From assembly GCF_012767755.2 (NCBI RefSeq), contig NZ_AP023189.1, positions 5,458,001 to 5,522,000 on the forward strand: a stretch of 64,000 nt of DNA, read 5' to 3'. Position numbers and translations under genes: made by a program. This DNA comes from Pseudomonas tohonis (GTDB lineage Bacteria; Pseudomonadota; Gammaproteobacteria; Pseudomonadales; Pseudomonadaceae). Shown piece after piece: positions 55,396 to 64,000 of this stretch (positions within the stretch are counted from its first letter, which is position 1; each line of letters begins with the position of its first letter). The notes beneath the pieces were generated by a model that was not told the DNA's origin, ran no database searches, and saw only the letters and a program-made list of their open reading frames with translations.

Positions 55396-56394
55396 TCAGG
55401 CGTAGTCCAGCACCCGTTCGCAGGCCGCGAGGATGTCCTCGGGGCTGGGGATGTAGAGCGGCTCCAGGCGGTACAGGGGCGGCGGGATGTCCGGCGCGGT
55501 GACGCGCTGGATCGGCGCCTGCAACTCGAGCAATGCCCGTTCGTAGAGGCTGGCGGCGATCTCCGCGCCCACCCCGCAGGAGCGCGGCGCCTCGTGCACG
55601 ATCACGCAGCGCCCGGTCTTGCGCACCGAGGCTTCGAGGGTGTCGAGGTCCAGTGGCTTGATGCAGGCGACATCGATCACCTCGGCGCTGATGCCCTGCT
55701 CCTCCAGGCGCTGGGCGGCCTGCAATGTCTCGTGGACGCTGGCGCCCCAGCTGACGAGGGTGATGTCGCTGCCCTCGCGCAGGGTGAAGCAGCTGTCCAG
55801 GGGCAGGCGCTGGCCGTCGTCCACCAGCGGTTGCGGGTTCATCCGGTACAGCCGCGTAGGTTCGAGGAAGACCACCGGGTCCGGGTCGTCGATGGCTGCC
55901 AGCAGCAGGCCGTAGGCGCGGGCCGGCGATGAGGGGATGACCACGCGCACGCCGGGGATCTGCGCGAAGATCGCCTCGGTGCTCTCGCTGTGGTGCTCCG
56001 GCGCACGGATGCCGGCGCCCATGGGGCTGCGCAGCACCATGGAGCAGCCGAGGCGGCCCCGGGTGCGGTTGCGCATGCGGCTGGCGTGGGACACCAGGTG
56101 CTCCATGGCGGCGTAGATGAAGCCGAGGAACTGGATCTCCATCACCGGCTTCAGGCCCTGGGCGGCCATGCCGACGCAGAGCCCGGCGATCATGGTTTCC
56201 GCCAGGGGCGTGTCGATCACCCGCTTGAAGCCGAAGGCCTCGCGCAGGCCGAGGGTGGCGCGGAACACGCCGCCGTTGACGCCGACGTCCTCGCCCAGCA
56301 CGACGACGTTCTCGTCCTCTTGCATGGCGCGGTGCAGGGCCAGGTTGACGGCCTCCAGCAGGGCGCGCCTTTCCAGGGTCACGGGCTTATTCAT
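55396..56394 (-). CDS. 2-oxoacid dehydrogenase E1 beta subunit
   Basis: This 332-residue E1 beta subunit has an N-terminal thiamine-diphosphate-pocket domain (MVVLGEDVGVNGGVFRAT-like, about 22-45) and a C-terminal transketolase-type domain (EGSDITLVSWGASVHETLQAA, about 205-225). It forms the alpha2beta2 decarboxylase with the next protein. Its start overlaps the E1 alpha stop by 8 bases. Confidence 0.93.
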   Translation of the reverse strand: MNKPVTLERRALLEAVNLALHRAMQEDENVVVLGEDVGVNGGVFRATLGLREAFGFKRVIDTPLAETMIAGLCVGMAAQGLKPVMEIQFLGFIYAAMEHLVSHASRMRNRTRGRLGCSMVLRSPMGAGIRAPEHHSESTEAIFAQIPGVRVVIPSSPARAYGLLLAAIDDPDPVVFLEPTRLYRMNPQPLVDDGQRLPLDSCFTLREGSDITLVSWGASVHETLQAAQRLEEQGISAEVIDVACIKPLDLDTLEASVRKTGRCVIVHEAPRSCGVGAEIAASLYERALLELQAPIQRVTAPDIPPPLYRLEPLYIPSPEDILAACERVLDYA

Positions 56395-57481
56395 GGCGGT
56401 TCACCTCGCGGCGGGCGGCACGCTCCAGGAGCATTTCGCGCTGCTCGGCCAGGGGTGCCGGCCAACTGGCATAGACATGGTCGATGACGGACTCCACCGG
56501 CTGGGTGCCGGCCGACTCGAAGCGCTCCACCGCCGCCTGGACCTCCTTCTGGCACTCGGCGATCAGCGCCTGCTCGCGGCCCTCGTCCCACACCGCATTG
56601 GCGGCGAGGTAGGCCTGCAGGCGCTTGATGGGTTCCTCCTGCCAGGCCTTCTTCACCTCGTCGGCGCTGCGGTAGCGGGTGGCGTCGTCGGCGGTGGTGT
56701 GGTCGCCCAGCCGGTAGCTGATGCATTCCAGCAGCACCGGGCCCTTGCCGTGGCGGGCCCGGTCCAGCGCCGCGCGCACGCGGTCGTAGACGGCGAGCAT
56801 GTCGTTGCCGTCCACCTGCTCGCCGGGGAAGCCGGCGCCGATGGCCTTCTGCGCCAGGGTGGCGGCGCCGCACTGGATGCTGCGCGGCACCGAGATGGCC
56901 CACTGGTTGTTGTTGACCACGAAGACCATGGGCAGCTGCCAGGCGCCGGCGACGTTGAGGGCTTCGAGGAAGTCGCCCTTGCTGGTGGCGCCGTCGCCGC
57001 AGGTGGTGACGGCGACACGGTGCTGACCACGGATCTTGAACGCGGTGGCCACGCCGCAGGCGTGCAGGGCCTGGGTGGCGATGGGCACGCAGAGCGGGAA
57101 GTCCTGCGCCACCGCCGGGTCGGCATAGGCGCTGCCGCGTTCGTCGCCGCCCCAGTAGAGGAGGATTTCCTCCATGCGCACGCCGCGCATGAGCTGCACG
57201 GCGGTGTCGCGGTAGTAGGGCACCAGCACGTCCTCCTCGCGCATCAGGCTGCCGATGGCTACGCCGATCGCCTCCTGGCCGAGGGTCGGCGCGTAGGTGC
57301 CGATGCGGCCGGTGCGCTGCAGGGCCACGGCCTTCTGGTCGAACAGGCGGGTCAGGACCATCTGCCGATAGAGCCGGGTCAGCAGGTTGAAGTCGTCGGC
57401 CCAGGCGGGCAGCTCGCCGAGCAGGCGCCCCTCGGGGTCCAGGTGGCGCGTGTAGGGGATGTCGATCCGTGGGTTGTGCAT
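56387..57481 (-). CDS. 2-oxoacid dehydrogenase E1 alpha subunit
   Basis: This 364-residue thiamine-diphosphate enzyme has the motif GDGATSKGDF with NNNQWAIS (about 180-215) and a phosphorylation-loop-like YRLGDHTTADDATRYR (about 277-292). It decarboxylates the 2-oxoacid. The ATG at 57481 has GAGGAGGAG upstream; the GTG five codons earlier is rejected. The neighbouring branched-chain amino acid dehydrogenase suggests branched-chain 2-oxoacids as one substrate class. Confidence 0.93.
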   Translation of the reverse strand: MHNPRIDIPYTRHLDPEGRLLGELPAWADDFNLLTRLYRQMVLTRLFDQKAVALQRTGRIGTYAPTLGQEAIGVAIGSLMREEDVLVPYYRDTAVQLMRGVRMEEILLYWGGDERGSAYADPAVAQDFPLCVPIATQALHACGVATAFKIRGQHRVAVTTCGDGATSKGDFLEALNVAGAWQLPMVFVVNNNQWAISVPRSIQCGAATLAQKAIGAGFPGEQVDGNDMLAVYDRVRAALDRARHGKGPVLLECISYRLGDHTTADDATRYRSADEVKKAWQEEPIKRLQAYLAANAVWDEGREQALIAECQKEVQAAVERFESAGTQPVESVIDHVYASWPAPLAEQREMLLERAARREVNRHE

Positions 57482-57602
57482 GTCACTCCTCCTCACCTCG
57501 TGGGTGCTTCAAGGGTGGCGGCGTTCGTGGCGCCGCATGGGGGACGGTGGGCCGGATCACGGCCCTGGTCCCGGCTCCCGCGACGGGCGCGGGAGGCCCT
57601 GC

Positions 57603-58622
57603 TCAACGGTAGAGCAGGCGCTCCGCCAGGGCATCGGCGACGCGCGCGGGTGAGCGCTTGTCGGCCTGGGCGTGGGCGTAGATTTCGGTCAGGCGCTGAC
57701 CGATGCGCGACAGGTGCGCGGTGATGGCGGGCAGCTCGTCACCCTTGTGCCTGAGGGCGACGTAGATGAGCCCGCCGGAATTGATCACGTAGTCCGGGGC
57801 GTAGAGGATGCCGCGGGCCTCCAGCCCGTCGGCGCTGTCGGCGCTGGCCAACTGGTTGTTCGCCGCTCCCGCCACCGCCGCGCAACGCAGCTGGGGGATG
57901 GTCTGCGGGTTGAGCACGCCACCCAGGCCACAGGGCGCGAGGATGTCGCAGGGCGTGGTGAGCAGCGCTTCGCTGGCCACCGGCTGGGCGCCCAACTGCT
58001 CCACCGCCAGTTGCACGCGACCGGGGTCGAGGTCGCTGACCAGCAGCTCGGCGCCGGCCGCCACCAGTTGCTCGGCCAGGGCGAAGCCGACGTTGCCGAG
58101 CCCCTGGATGGCCACGCGCAGGCCTTCGAGGTCGTCGCTGCCGAGGCGCGCCCGGGCGCTGGCGCGGATGCCGGCGAACACGCCCATGGCGGTGTGCGGC
58201 GAGGGGTCGCCGGCGGAACTGGTGCTGGTGACGTGGCGGGTCTGTTGGGCGATGCAATCCATGTCGGCGCTGGAGGTGCCGCTGTCCACCGCGGTGATGT
58301 AGCGCCCGCCCAGGGACTCGATCATGCGGCCGAAGGCTTCGAACAGCGCGGCGCGGTTATCCACATGGGCGGGGCGCATGATCACCGCCTTGCCACCGCC
58401 CTGCTCGAGGCCGGCGAGCGCGGCCTTGTAGCTCATGCCCTGGGCGAGGCGGATGGCGTCGCGGATGGCGCTTTCTTCATTGGGGTAGGCCAGGTATCGG
58501 CAGCCACCCAGCGCCGGGCCGAGCCGGGTGTCGTGGATGGCGATGACGGCACGGAGCCCGGTAACCGGGTCCTGGGCGAGGTGCAGCGCTTCGAGCCGCG
58601 CGGCCTCCATCATGCTGAACAT
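57603..58622 (-). CDS. ldh: Leucine/branched-chain (Glu/Leu/Phe/Val family) dehydrogenase
   Basis: This 339-residue NAD-dependent dehydrogenase deaminates leucine-type amino acids to 2-oxoacids. Visible are AGLEQGGGKAVIMRP (catalytic Lys about residue 78), VDSGTSSADM and the Rossmann motif GLGNVG. PA3418 in P. aeruginosa, next to the same E1/E2 genes, is annotated ldh. The deaminated products would be substrates for the downstream dehydrogenase complex. Confidence 0.9.
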   Translation of the reverse strand: MFSMMEAARLEALHLAQDPVTGLRAVIAIHDTRLGPALGGCRYLAYPNEESAIRDAIRLAQGMSYKAALAGLEQGGGKAVIMRPAHVDNRAALFEAFGRMIESLGGRYITAVDSGTSSADMDCIAQQTRHVTSTSSAGDPSPHTAMGVFAGIRASARARLGSDDLEGLRVAIQGLGNVGFALAEQLVAAGAELLVSDLDPGRVQLAVEQLGAQPVASEALLTTPCDILAPCGLGGVLNPQTIPQLRCAAVAGAANNQLASADSADGLEARGILYAPDYVINSGGLIYVALRHKGDELPAITAHLSRIGQRLTEIYAHAQADKRSPARVADALAERLLYR

Positions 58623-58745
58623 GGCGAGCCCCTTGCTGACTTTAGGAGCCAGTATAGGCGTCAGCCGCCGCAGCGGGTCGCCGCCCGCCCACTGGACGAA
58701 AATCCAGGGGCCGGCTACAAACCTGAGGCGAACTGGAGATGTCTC

Positions 58746-59555
58746 ATGACCCCGCGCCAACACTGCCTCGCCTGCCTTGAAGCCGACCCGCCCGCGACCC
58801 TGGAAGCGGCGTTGTGGATCGCCGCCGAGCATGACCCGGCAGTGAGCCCGGCGACGCTGATGCGCGATGTCGCCGGCCTCGCCCAGCAGGTGGCCGCCGG
58901 CCTGCCGCAACTCCCGGCGATGGAGCTGGCGCAACCGCTGTTGCGCCGCCTGAGCGAACTGGACTTCAACGAGGACGACGACCAGCCGCTGCGCCCCCGT
59001 GCCGCGCTGCTGGACCAGGTGTTGCTGCGCCGCCGCGGGCAGCCGTTGTCCCTCGCCCTGCTGGCCCTGGAACTGGCCCGGCGCCTGGACGTGCCGCTGG
59101 TGGGGGTGAACTTCCCCGGGCACTTCCTGTTGCGCGTGCCCGGTGCCGATCACCTGCTCGACCCCTGCGGCGGCCGCCGCCTCTATACCCGCGACTGCCG
59201 CGAGCTGCTGCTGCGTACCCTGGGGCCCAAGGCCGAACTCCAGGCCGGCCACCTGCAACCCTGCGACGCCCGCGAACAGCTGCAACGGCTGTCACGCAAC
59301 CTGCGCCAGCTGCACCTGCAGGCGGAGAAGCCGCTGGAGGCGCTGAAGGATGCCGAACGGGTGCTGGAGCTCGGCACCGCCAACCTGGTGGACCACCTCT
59401 CCCGCGCCGACATCTACAAGCAGCTGGAGTGCCCCCAGGCCGAACGCTTCGACCTGCAACGCGCCCTGCTGCTCTGCGAAGACCCCGCCCAGCGCCTGCT
59501 GCTGACCCAGCGCCTGGAGCAGCTGGGACATGCGGCGGCGCCGGCGTTGCATTGA
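58746..59555 (+). CDS. SirB1 family (transglutaminase-like/TPR) protein
   Basis: This 269-residue protein has a SirB1/transglutaminase-like domain (RRRGQPLSLALLALELARRL, VGVNFPGHFLLR, about 98-135) and a TPR-like tail (LQAEKPLEALKDAERVLEL, about 195-235). The catalytic Cys of true transglutaminases is not apparent, as is usual for SirB1. Function unknown. It is divergent from ldh, 123 bases apart. Confidence 0.83.
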   Translation: MTPRQHCLACLEADPPATLEAALWIAAEHDPAVSPATLMRDVAGLAQQVAAGLPQLPAMELAQPLLRRLSELDFNEDDDQPLRPRAALLDQVLLRRRGQPLSLALLALELARRLDVPLVGVNFPGHFLLRVPGADHLLDPCGGRRLYTRDCRELLLRTLGPKAELQAGHLQPCDAREQLQRLSRNLRQLHLQAEKPLEALKDAERVLELGTANLVDHLSRADIYKQLECPQAERFDLQRALLLCEDPAQRLLLTQRLEQLGHAAAPALH

Positions 59556-59637
59556 CGGTGGCCTGTCGCTTCGGGGCGACGGGTTTCGCTTCGCTCTCGC
59601 CATCCTGCGAACTGCGCGCCACCCTACAGAAAGCAGC

Positions 59638-59660
59638 GGTGGGCTGAAGCCCACCCTACG
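59638..59660. repeat. Dispersed GGTGGGCTGAAGCCCACC palindrome
   Basis: A perfect palindrome with a GA loop and CCTACG tail, in the same family as 45319-45340, between the convergent SirB1 and LuxR genes. The rest of 59556-59774 holds nothing I recognise. Confidence 0.6.
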
Positions 59661-59774
59661 CCCCCCCTACTCCACCTTGTGCGCTGAGTAGGAAGGGTAG
59701 AGCCCCGCGAAACCCATCGTTCCATGGCAAGGGGCTTGACCCCATCTCCCTTCTCCAACGACCACGCGGCCGGA

Positions 59775-62324
59775 CTACATCAAGCCCAGCGCCTTGGCGT
59801 GGGCGACCGCCTGGGTGCGGCGCTTGACGCCGAGCTTGCCGTTGATGCGCCGGGCGTGGGTCTTGACGGTGTGCAGGGAGATGAACAGGCGCTCGGCGAT
59901 TTCCTGGTTGGAGCTGCCCTGGGCGATCAGCCCGAGCACTTCCAGCTCGCGCTGGCTCAACGGGCCACCGGCGAGGCTGTCGTCGGGCGCCTCGCCCGGG
60001 TCCATGTCCAGCGCCTTGAGCATGGCCGGCTGGCGCAGCTGCAGCTCGCGCAGGGGCTGTTGCAGGTTGAACTGTTCGGCCAGGGTCAGCCCGTCGCGCA
60101 GGGTGGCGGCGGCCTGGGTCAGGTCGCCACCGAGGTATTCGGCCTCGGCCAGGGCCAGGTGGATTTCCACTTCCAGGGCGTGCATGCCGTTCTCCCGGGC
60201 CTTGTGCAACTGGCCCAGCAGGCGCTGGCGGGCATTGAAGGCCTCGCCTTCGTAGAGCTCGGCCAGGGCCAGCTGCCACTCGATGCGCGGGATCAGGTCG
60301 AGGGTCGCCGGCGGTGGCTGCACCGCGTTCTCGCCACGGAAGTGCCGCAGCACCCGCAGCAGCGCGTGGCGGGCCTGGCCGGCACGGCCCTGCATCAGCA
60401 GCAGGCTGCTGCTGACCTGCAGGAGCACGGCTCGGTAGACCCGCTCGGGAATGTGGCGCATCTGCATCAGCCGCTCGGCTTCGCGCAGGCGGTCGAAGGC
60501 ACGGTCGAACTCGCGGCGGTTGGCGTCCAGCGTGGCCAGGCCGAGGTAGCCGAACAGAGCACGGTAATCGCCGCAGTTGCGCGCTTCCTGCAGCCCGTAC
60601 TGGTAGTGCTTGCAGGCCTCCTCGTCACGCCCCTGGCGCAGGGCCAGGCGACCGCGACGCAAGGCCAGGCGGCCGAGCAGCGGGCTGGCGTTGCGGCCCT
60701 GCCCCATGAGGAATTCCTGGGCGCGTTCGAGTACCGCGTCGGCACGCAGCAGGGCGCCGCGGTGCTCCAGCAGCTGCGAGTGGTCCAGTTCGAGGAAGGC
60801 CTCCAGCAGCAGGCTGCCATGGCTGCGCGCCAGCAGCAGGGCTTCGCGGCTCAGTTCCTGGGCGGCGTCCAGGTCGCCGGCCAGCAGCGCCTGCTGGGTG
60901 AGGCCGGAATAGCAGATCAGCTTCTGCTCCCAGGCGTCGTCGCCCAGGGTCGCCAACGCCTCGGTCAGGTGCAGGCGCGCGCCGGGGCCGTCGCCCTGCA
61001 GGTGGGCGAGCAGGCCGTACTGGGCCTGCCAGTAGGCCACCAGCTCGCGCTGCCGCTCGGCATCGGGCTGGGGCAGGAAGCGGCCCTGTTCGGCGATGCA
61101 CTGGGCGGCCTCGTCGAGCTTGCCGGAAAACAGCAGCGCACCGGCCAAAAGGCGCAGGGAGTGCGGGGAAACCAGCAGCAGCCCCTCCTCCACTTCCTTG
61201 TGCAGGCGCAGCAGCAGGGCGACGTTGCGCCCCTGGAACAGGTGCTGGACGCCGAAGTGCTGCAGCAGGCTCACGGCGGCCTCGGGCTGCTCGGCTTCCA
61301 GCGCGTGCTCGGCGGCGGCCTGCCAGTCGCCTTCGGCGGCGAACCACTGGCAGGCGCGCAGGTGCCAGCCGCGCCCGGAATGGGCGTCGCGGTTGCGCAT
61401 CTGCATCGCCAGCGGGGCGAAGATGCGGAACCAGCCGGGGGCATCGCCCAGGGGCTCGATGAAGCTGCCCAGGGCGTCGAGGTCACGCAGCAGCCGGGCG
61501 CCTTCGCCGGGGCCGAAGAGGTGTTCGCACAGGGCGGCATTGAAGCGCGGCAGGTGCGCGAGGGCGAGCCAGGCCTCGGCCTGCTCGGGGCCGAGGCCGG
61601 CGAAGAGTTCATGGTCGAGGTAGGCGGCCAGGGTGGCGGAATGGCCGCCGCGCTGCAGCGGGTCGGCGAAGCCCCAGTCCACCGGTTCCAGCAGCGCCAT
61701 GCGCACCCCGGCGCACCAGCCGCCGGTGCTTTCCAGCAGGCGCGCCGGTGCATCGTTGGGCCAGCCGTGGCGCGACGGTTCCAGCAGCCGGGCCAGCTCC
61801 TCGGCCTCCAGCGCCAGGGCGGCGGCGTCCAGTTCCAGCAGCTCGCCGTCGATCAGGAGGCGCGGCAGGTTGCAGGCCGGGCGCCGCCGGCCGCTGATCC
61901 ACCAGCGCAGCGCCGGGCTGCTGGTGGTCAGCAGGCGGTCGAGGCAGGCATCGAGTTCGGGGTTGGGCTGGCGGCAATAGTCGTCGAGGATGATCCAGCC
62001 GGGCGTCGTCCACTGGGCCAGGGCGCGCTGCACGCTGGTTTCGTCCGACTCCTCCAGCCCCATGACCGCCGCGAGGCCGGCACACAAGCCCGCCGGCGAG
62101 AGGGCCACGCCTCCCAGCGGCAACCAGTGCACCGAGTGATCGGCCGGGCAGCGCTGCACGCATTCCATCAGCAACACGCTCTTGCCACTGCCGGCGGGGG
62201 CGCAGAGCAGGCGCAGGCGCGCCGAGGAGGCGACCAGGGCGTCGCACAGGCGCGGCCGCGGGACATGCAGCGCAGGCAGGCGCGGCAGGTAGGCGTGGGA
62301 ATCGAAACGGGTCATGGCGGACAT
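59775..62324 (-). CDS. MalT-type LuxR family transcriptional regulator (LAL)
   Basis: This 849-residue ATP-binding regulator has a P-loop (PAGSGKS at 43-49), an N-terminal NTPase (DDYCRQ Walker-B-like), a long helical TPR-like middle (about 330-760) and a C-terminal LuxR helix-turn-helix (about 785-845; LSQRELEVLGLIAQGSSNQEIAERL). Such LAL regulators bind an inducer in the helical part and activate operons. The divergent or upstream DUF1329/DUF1302 genes are the natural candidates. ATG 62324 has TGAGG upstream; ATG 62315 is an alternative. Confidence 0.88.
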   Translation of the reverse strand: MSAMTRFDSHAYLPRLPALHVPRPRLCDALVASSARLRLLCAPAGSGKSVLLMECVQRCPADHSVHWLPLGGVALSPAGLCAGLAAVMGLEESDETSVQRALAQWTTPGWIILDDYCRQPNPELDACLDRLLTTSSPALRWWISGRRRPACNLPRLLIDGELLELDAAALALEAEELARLLEPSRHGWPNDAPARLLESTGGWCAGVRMALLEPVDWGFADPLQRGGHSATLAAYLDHELFAGLGPEQAEAWLALAHLPRFNAALCEHLFGPGEGARLLRDLDALGSFIEPLGDAPGWFRIFAPLAMQMRNRDAHSGRGWHLRACQWFAAEGDWQAAAEHALEAEQPEAAVSLLQHFGVQHLFQGRNVALLLRLHKEVEEGLLLVSPHSLRLLAGALLFSGKLDEAAQCIAEQGRFLPQPDAERQRELVAYWQAQYGLLAHLQGDGPGARLHLTEALATLGDDAWEQKLICYSGLTQQALLAGDLDAAQELSREALLLARSHGSLLLEAFLELDHSQLLEHRGALLRADAVLERAQEFLMGQGRNASPLLGRLALRRGRLALRQGRDEEACKHYQYGLQEARNCGDYRALFGYLGLATLDANRREFDRAFDRLREAERLMQMRHIPERVYRAVLLQVSSSLLLMQGRAGQARHALLRVLRHFRGENAVQPPPATLDLIPRIEWQLALAELYEGEAFNARQRLLGQLHKARENGMHALEVEIHLALAEAEYLGGDLTQAAATLRDGLTLAEQFNLQQPLRELQLRQPAMLKALDMDPGEAPDDSLAGGPLSQRELEVLGLIAQGSSNQEIAERLFISLHTVKTHARRINGKLGVKRRTQAVAHAKALGLM

Positions 62325-62427
62325 GCGGCACGCCTCAGTTGTTCTTGTTCGGGCTGCTCGGGGCGCCAGCCTAGGCCTCTGCGGCGCGCACCTTGAAGGA
62401 TCATTCAGGGCACTGATCCACGCTCAT

Positions 62428-62451
62428 AAAAAAGGCGGCCAAAGGCCGCCT
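62428..62451 (-). terminator. Terminator after the DUF1329 gene
   Basis: On the minus strand GGCGGCC-TTT-GGCCGCC is followed by six T residues, 60 bases after the DUF1329 stop. Confidence 0.92.
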
Positions 62452-62510
62452 CGCAAGGGAGCATCACGACAACAAGATAGGTACACGCACATCCCTGTGC
62501 GTGTGGGGCA

Positions 62511-63884
62511 TCAGCGCACGCCGGCGTTGCGCAGGGCGGCCGGGGTGTAGTCGGCGGCCTTGCCGACGAAGCCGAATTCGAAGCTGTGCTTCTCTTCGTT
62601 CTTCATGCCCAGGGCCAGGTAGCGGCCGGCGATGATGTCGTACAGGGCCTCCAGGGTGTAGGCCGGCACCTGCTGGTTGTAATAGAACTGGGCGTGACCC
62701 TCGGCGACGCGCCACAGCTGGCCACGGCCGTCGTAGTGATCGACCAGGGCGACCTGCCAGCTGTCTTCGTCGATGTACATGTGGCGCTTGGCGTAGATGT
62801 GGCGCTCGCCGCTCTTCACGGTGGCGACCACTTCCCATACGCGATGCAGCTCGTAGCGGGTCAGGTCCTGGTTGATGTGGCCGGCCTTGATCACGTCGTC
62901 GTACTTGAGCGAGGGCGAGTCCAGCTTGTAGCTGTTGTAGGGGATGTACATCTCCTTCTTGCCCACCAGCTTCCAGTCGTAGCGATCCGGGGCGCCGGAG
63001 AACATGTCGAAGTTGTCGGAGGTGCGCAGGCCGTCGGAGGCGGTGCCCGGGCCGTCGTAGGCGACCTGGGGCGCACGGCGCACACGGCGCTGGCCGGCGT
63101 TGTAGATCCACGCCAGGCGCGGTTCCTTCACCTGGTCCAGGGTCTCGTGCACCAGCAGGACGTTACCGGCCAGGCGCGACGGCGCGGTCACCTGCTGCTT
63201 GAAGAACAGCAGCACGTTCTCGCCCTTGCCTGCCGGCAGGTCCGGCATCTCCTGGGGCACGGCCACTTCTTCCTCGAAGCGGATCGGCGTGTAGGAGCCG
63301 TTCACCTGGGGCGTGGCCTGGGTGATGATCCGGCGCAGGTTGCCGCCACGGTAGCGGGTGATGTGGTTCCAGATCACTTCCACGCCGTTCTTCGGGATCG
63401 GGAAGGCGTAGTAGCGGCTGTCGGCGAAGTTGGCCAGGCCGTTGCCGTCGTTGATCGGCTGCACGGTGACGGCGCTTTTCTTCGCCGCCTCGTTGACCGC
63501 GGCGGGTACCGCGACGGTGCGGTGGGTCGGGTAGACCGGGATCTTGTAGGTCTCGGGGTAGCGCTTGAACATCGCCACCTGGCCGTCGGACAGCTTGTCC
63601 TTGTACTGGTCGAGGTTGGCGGCGGTGATGGTGAACAGCGGTTTCTCGCTGGCGAAGGGGTCGGCGAGGAAGCCCTTGGCGTCCACCGCGCCGGCGTCCT
63701 TGCCGATGCCACCGGTCCACTCGGGAATGCTGCCGTCGGCGTTGCCGGCCTTCTCCGCACCCAGCGGGGTGAGGCTGGTGCCGAGCTTGGCCGCTTCATC
63801 GGCGGACACGGCGGCCATCACGTTGGCGGCGAGCAGGCTGAGGACCAGGGCGGTGCTGTGCAGGATCGTCTTACGCATAGTCAT
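62511..63884 (-). CDS. DUF1329 family exported protein
   Basis: This 457-residue protein has a signal peptide (to about residue 24, ANVMA) and then the DUF1329 fold, related to outer-membrane lipoprotein receptors (LolB-like), with LGTSLTPLGAEKAGNADGSIPEWTGG at the N-terminus split by conserved Gly. DUF1329 and DUF1302 proteins typically occur together and with LuxR regulators or RND exporters, and are implicated in handling hydrophobic compounds. A terminator follows; the DUF1302 gene lies 13 bases upstream. Confidence 0.87.
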   Translation of the reverse strand: MTMRKTILHSTALVLSLLAANVMAAVSADEAAKLGTSLTPLGAEKAGNADGSIPEWTGGIGKDAGAVDAKGFLADPFASEKPLFTITAANLDQYKDKLSDGQVAMFKRYPETYKIPVYPTHRTVAVPAAVNEAAKKSAVTVQPINDGNGLANFADSRYYAFPIPKNGVEVIWNHITRYRGGNLRRIITQATPQVNGSYTPIRFEEEVAVPQEMPDLPAGKGENVLLFFKQQVTAPSRLAGNVLLVHETLDQVKEPRLAWIYNAGQRRVRRAPQVAYDGPGTASDGLRTSDNFDMFSGAPDRYDWKLVGKKEMYIPYNSYKLDSPSLKYDDVIKAGHINQDLTRYELHRVWEVVATVKSGERHIYAKRHMYIDEDSWQVALVDHYDGRGQLWRVAEGHAQFYYNQQVPAYTLEALYDIIAGRYLALGMKNEEKHSFEFGFVGKAADYTPAALRNAGVR

Positions 63885-63897
63885 GTTCTCTGTTCAC

Positions 63898-64000
63898 TCA
63901 GAAGTTCATGCCGAAGCTGAGGGCGAGGAAGTCGCGGTCGACCAGGGTGTTGTACTTGCCACCGAAGAAGTCCGTGTAGCTGAGGCTGGCGGTGTAGGTG
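63898..64000 (-). CDS. DUF1302 family protein, C-terminal end only
   Basis: The last 33 codons of a minus-strand gene, reading SLSYTDFFGGKYNTLVDRDF and ending in FGMNF with a terminal Phe, typical of outer-membrane beta-barrels. The sequence and position upstream of DUF1329 fit a DUF1302 protein. The rest lies beyond the window. Confidence 0.7.
   Translation of the reverse strand, partial: TYTASLSYTDFFGGKYNTLVDRDFLALSFGMNF

Overview
The window is a GC-rich chromosomal segment of a Pseudomonas (sensu lato), by eye about two-thirds G+C with strongly G/C-ending codons. Several blocks match P. aeruginosa PAO1 gene order as I remember it: rhlB-dauBAR-binding protein (PA3861-PA3865), moaEDC-phoH-like (PA3916-PA3919), yaaA plus the alginate operon (PA3539-PA3551), and the E2/E1b/E1a-leucine dehydrogenase-SirB1-LuxR-DUF1329 block (about PA3415-PA3422). 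These blocks are not contiguous in PAO1, so this is a related but rearranged species. I cannot name it. No tRNA, rRNA, insertion sequence, integrase or CRISPR array was seen.

Layout. 1-5.5 kb: end of rhlB, the D-arginine to L-arginine racemization operon dauBAR, and a divergent basic amino acid binding protein; the dauB and binding-protein promoters share an operator-like element. 5.5-6.5 kb: a small membrane protein and a Phd/VapC-type toxin-antitoxin pair. 6.5-12 kb (minus): molybdopterin genes moaC-moaD-moaE, a PIN-PhoH ATPase, a polysaccharide deacetylase and a YfaP/TPR protein. 12.1-30 kb (plus): yaaA, a long regulatory region, and the complete twelve-gene alginate operon algD-8-44-K-E-G-X-L-I-J-F-A, closed by strong hairpins. 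30-35.5 kb: accessory metabolism (SDR, GNAT, small membrane proteins, a lipoprotein, a drug/metabolite exporter plus cupin with a divergent AraC regulator). 36-42 kb: a PA2778/PA2779 pair, then a Fur-box-headed fecI-fecR-TonB receptor operon of aerobactin-receptor type. 42-46 kb: DUF3509, PsiE, LexA-boxed yebG, a fatty acid hydroxylase family protein, a shortened GT51-like protein and an AraC regulator.

46.4-47.6 kb is accessory. Two structurally similar RNAs resembling phage C4 antisense RNA lie ahead of a lone BRO-N (antirepressor-like) gene, followed by dispersed palindromic repeats. 47.6-54.1 kb is the most notable region: a tightly packed five-gene minus-strand operon encoding [10 protein letters not shown] (RsbR-like), STAS (RsbS-like, with His at the usual phospho-Ser position), an RsbT-RsbX-like kinase/phosphatase fusion, a hybrid histidine kinase and an HD-GYP response regulator. 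This looks like a Gram-negative stressosome wired to cyclic-di-GMP hydrolysis. Cyclic-di-GMP is also the activator that Alg44 senses in the alginate complex; a link between the two is only inference.

54.2-64 kb (mostly minus): a 2-oxoacid dehydrogenase (E1a, E1b, E2) with branched-chain amino acid dehydrogenase, a SirB1 family protein, a MalT-type LuxR regulator, and a DUF1329 protein with the end of a DUF1302 gene running off the window.
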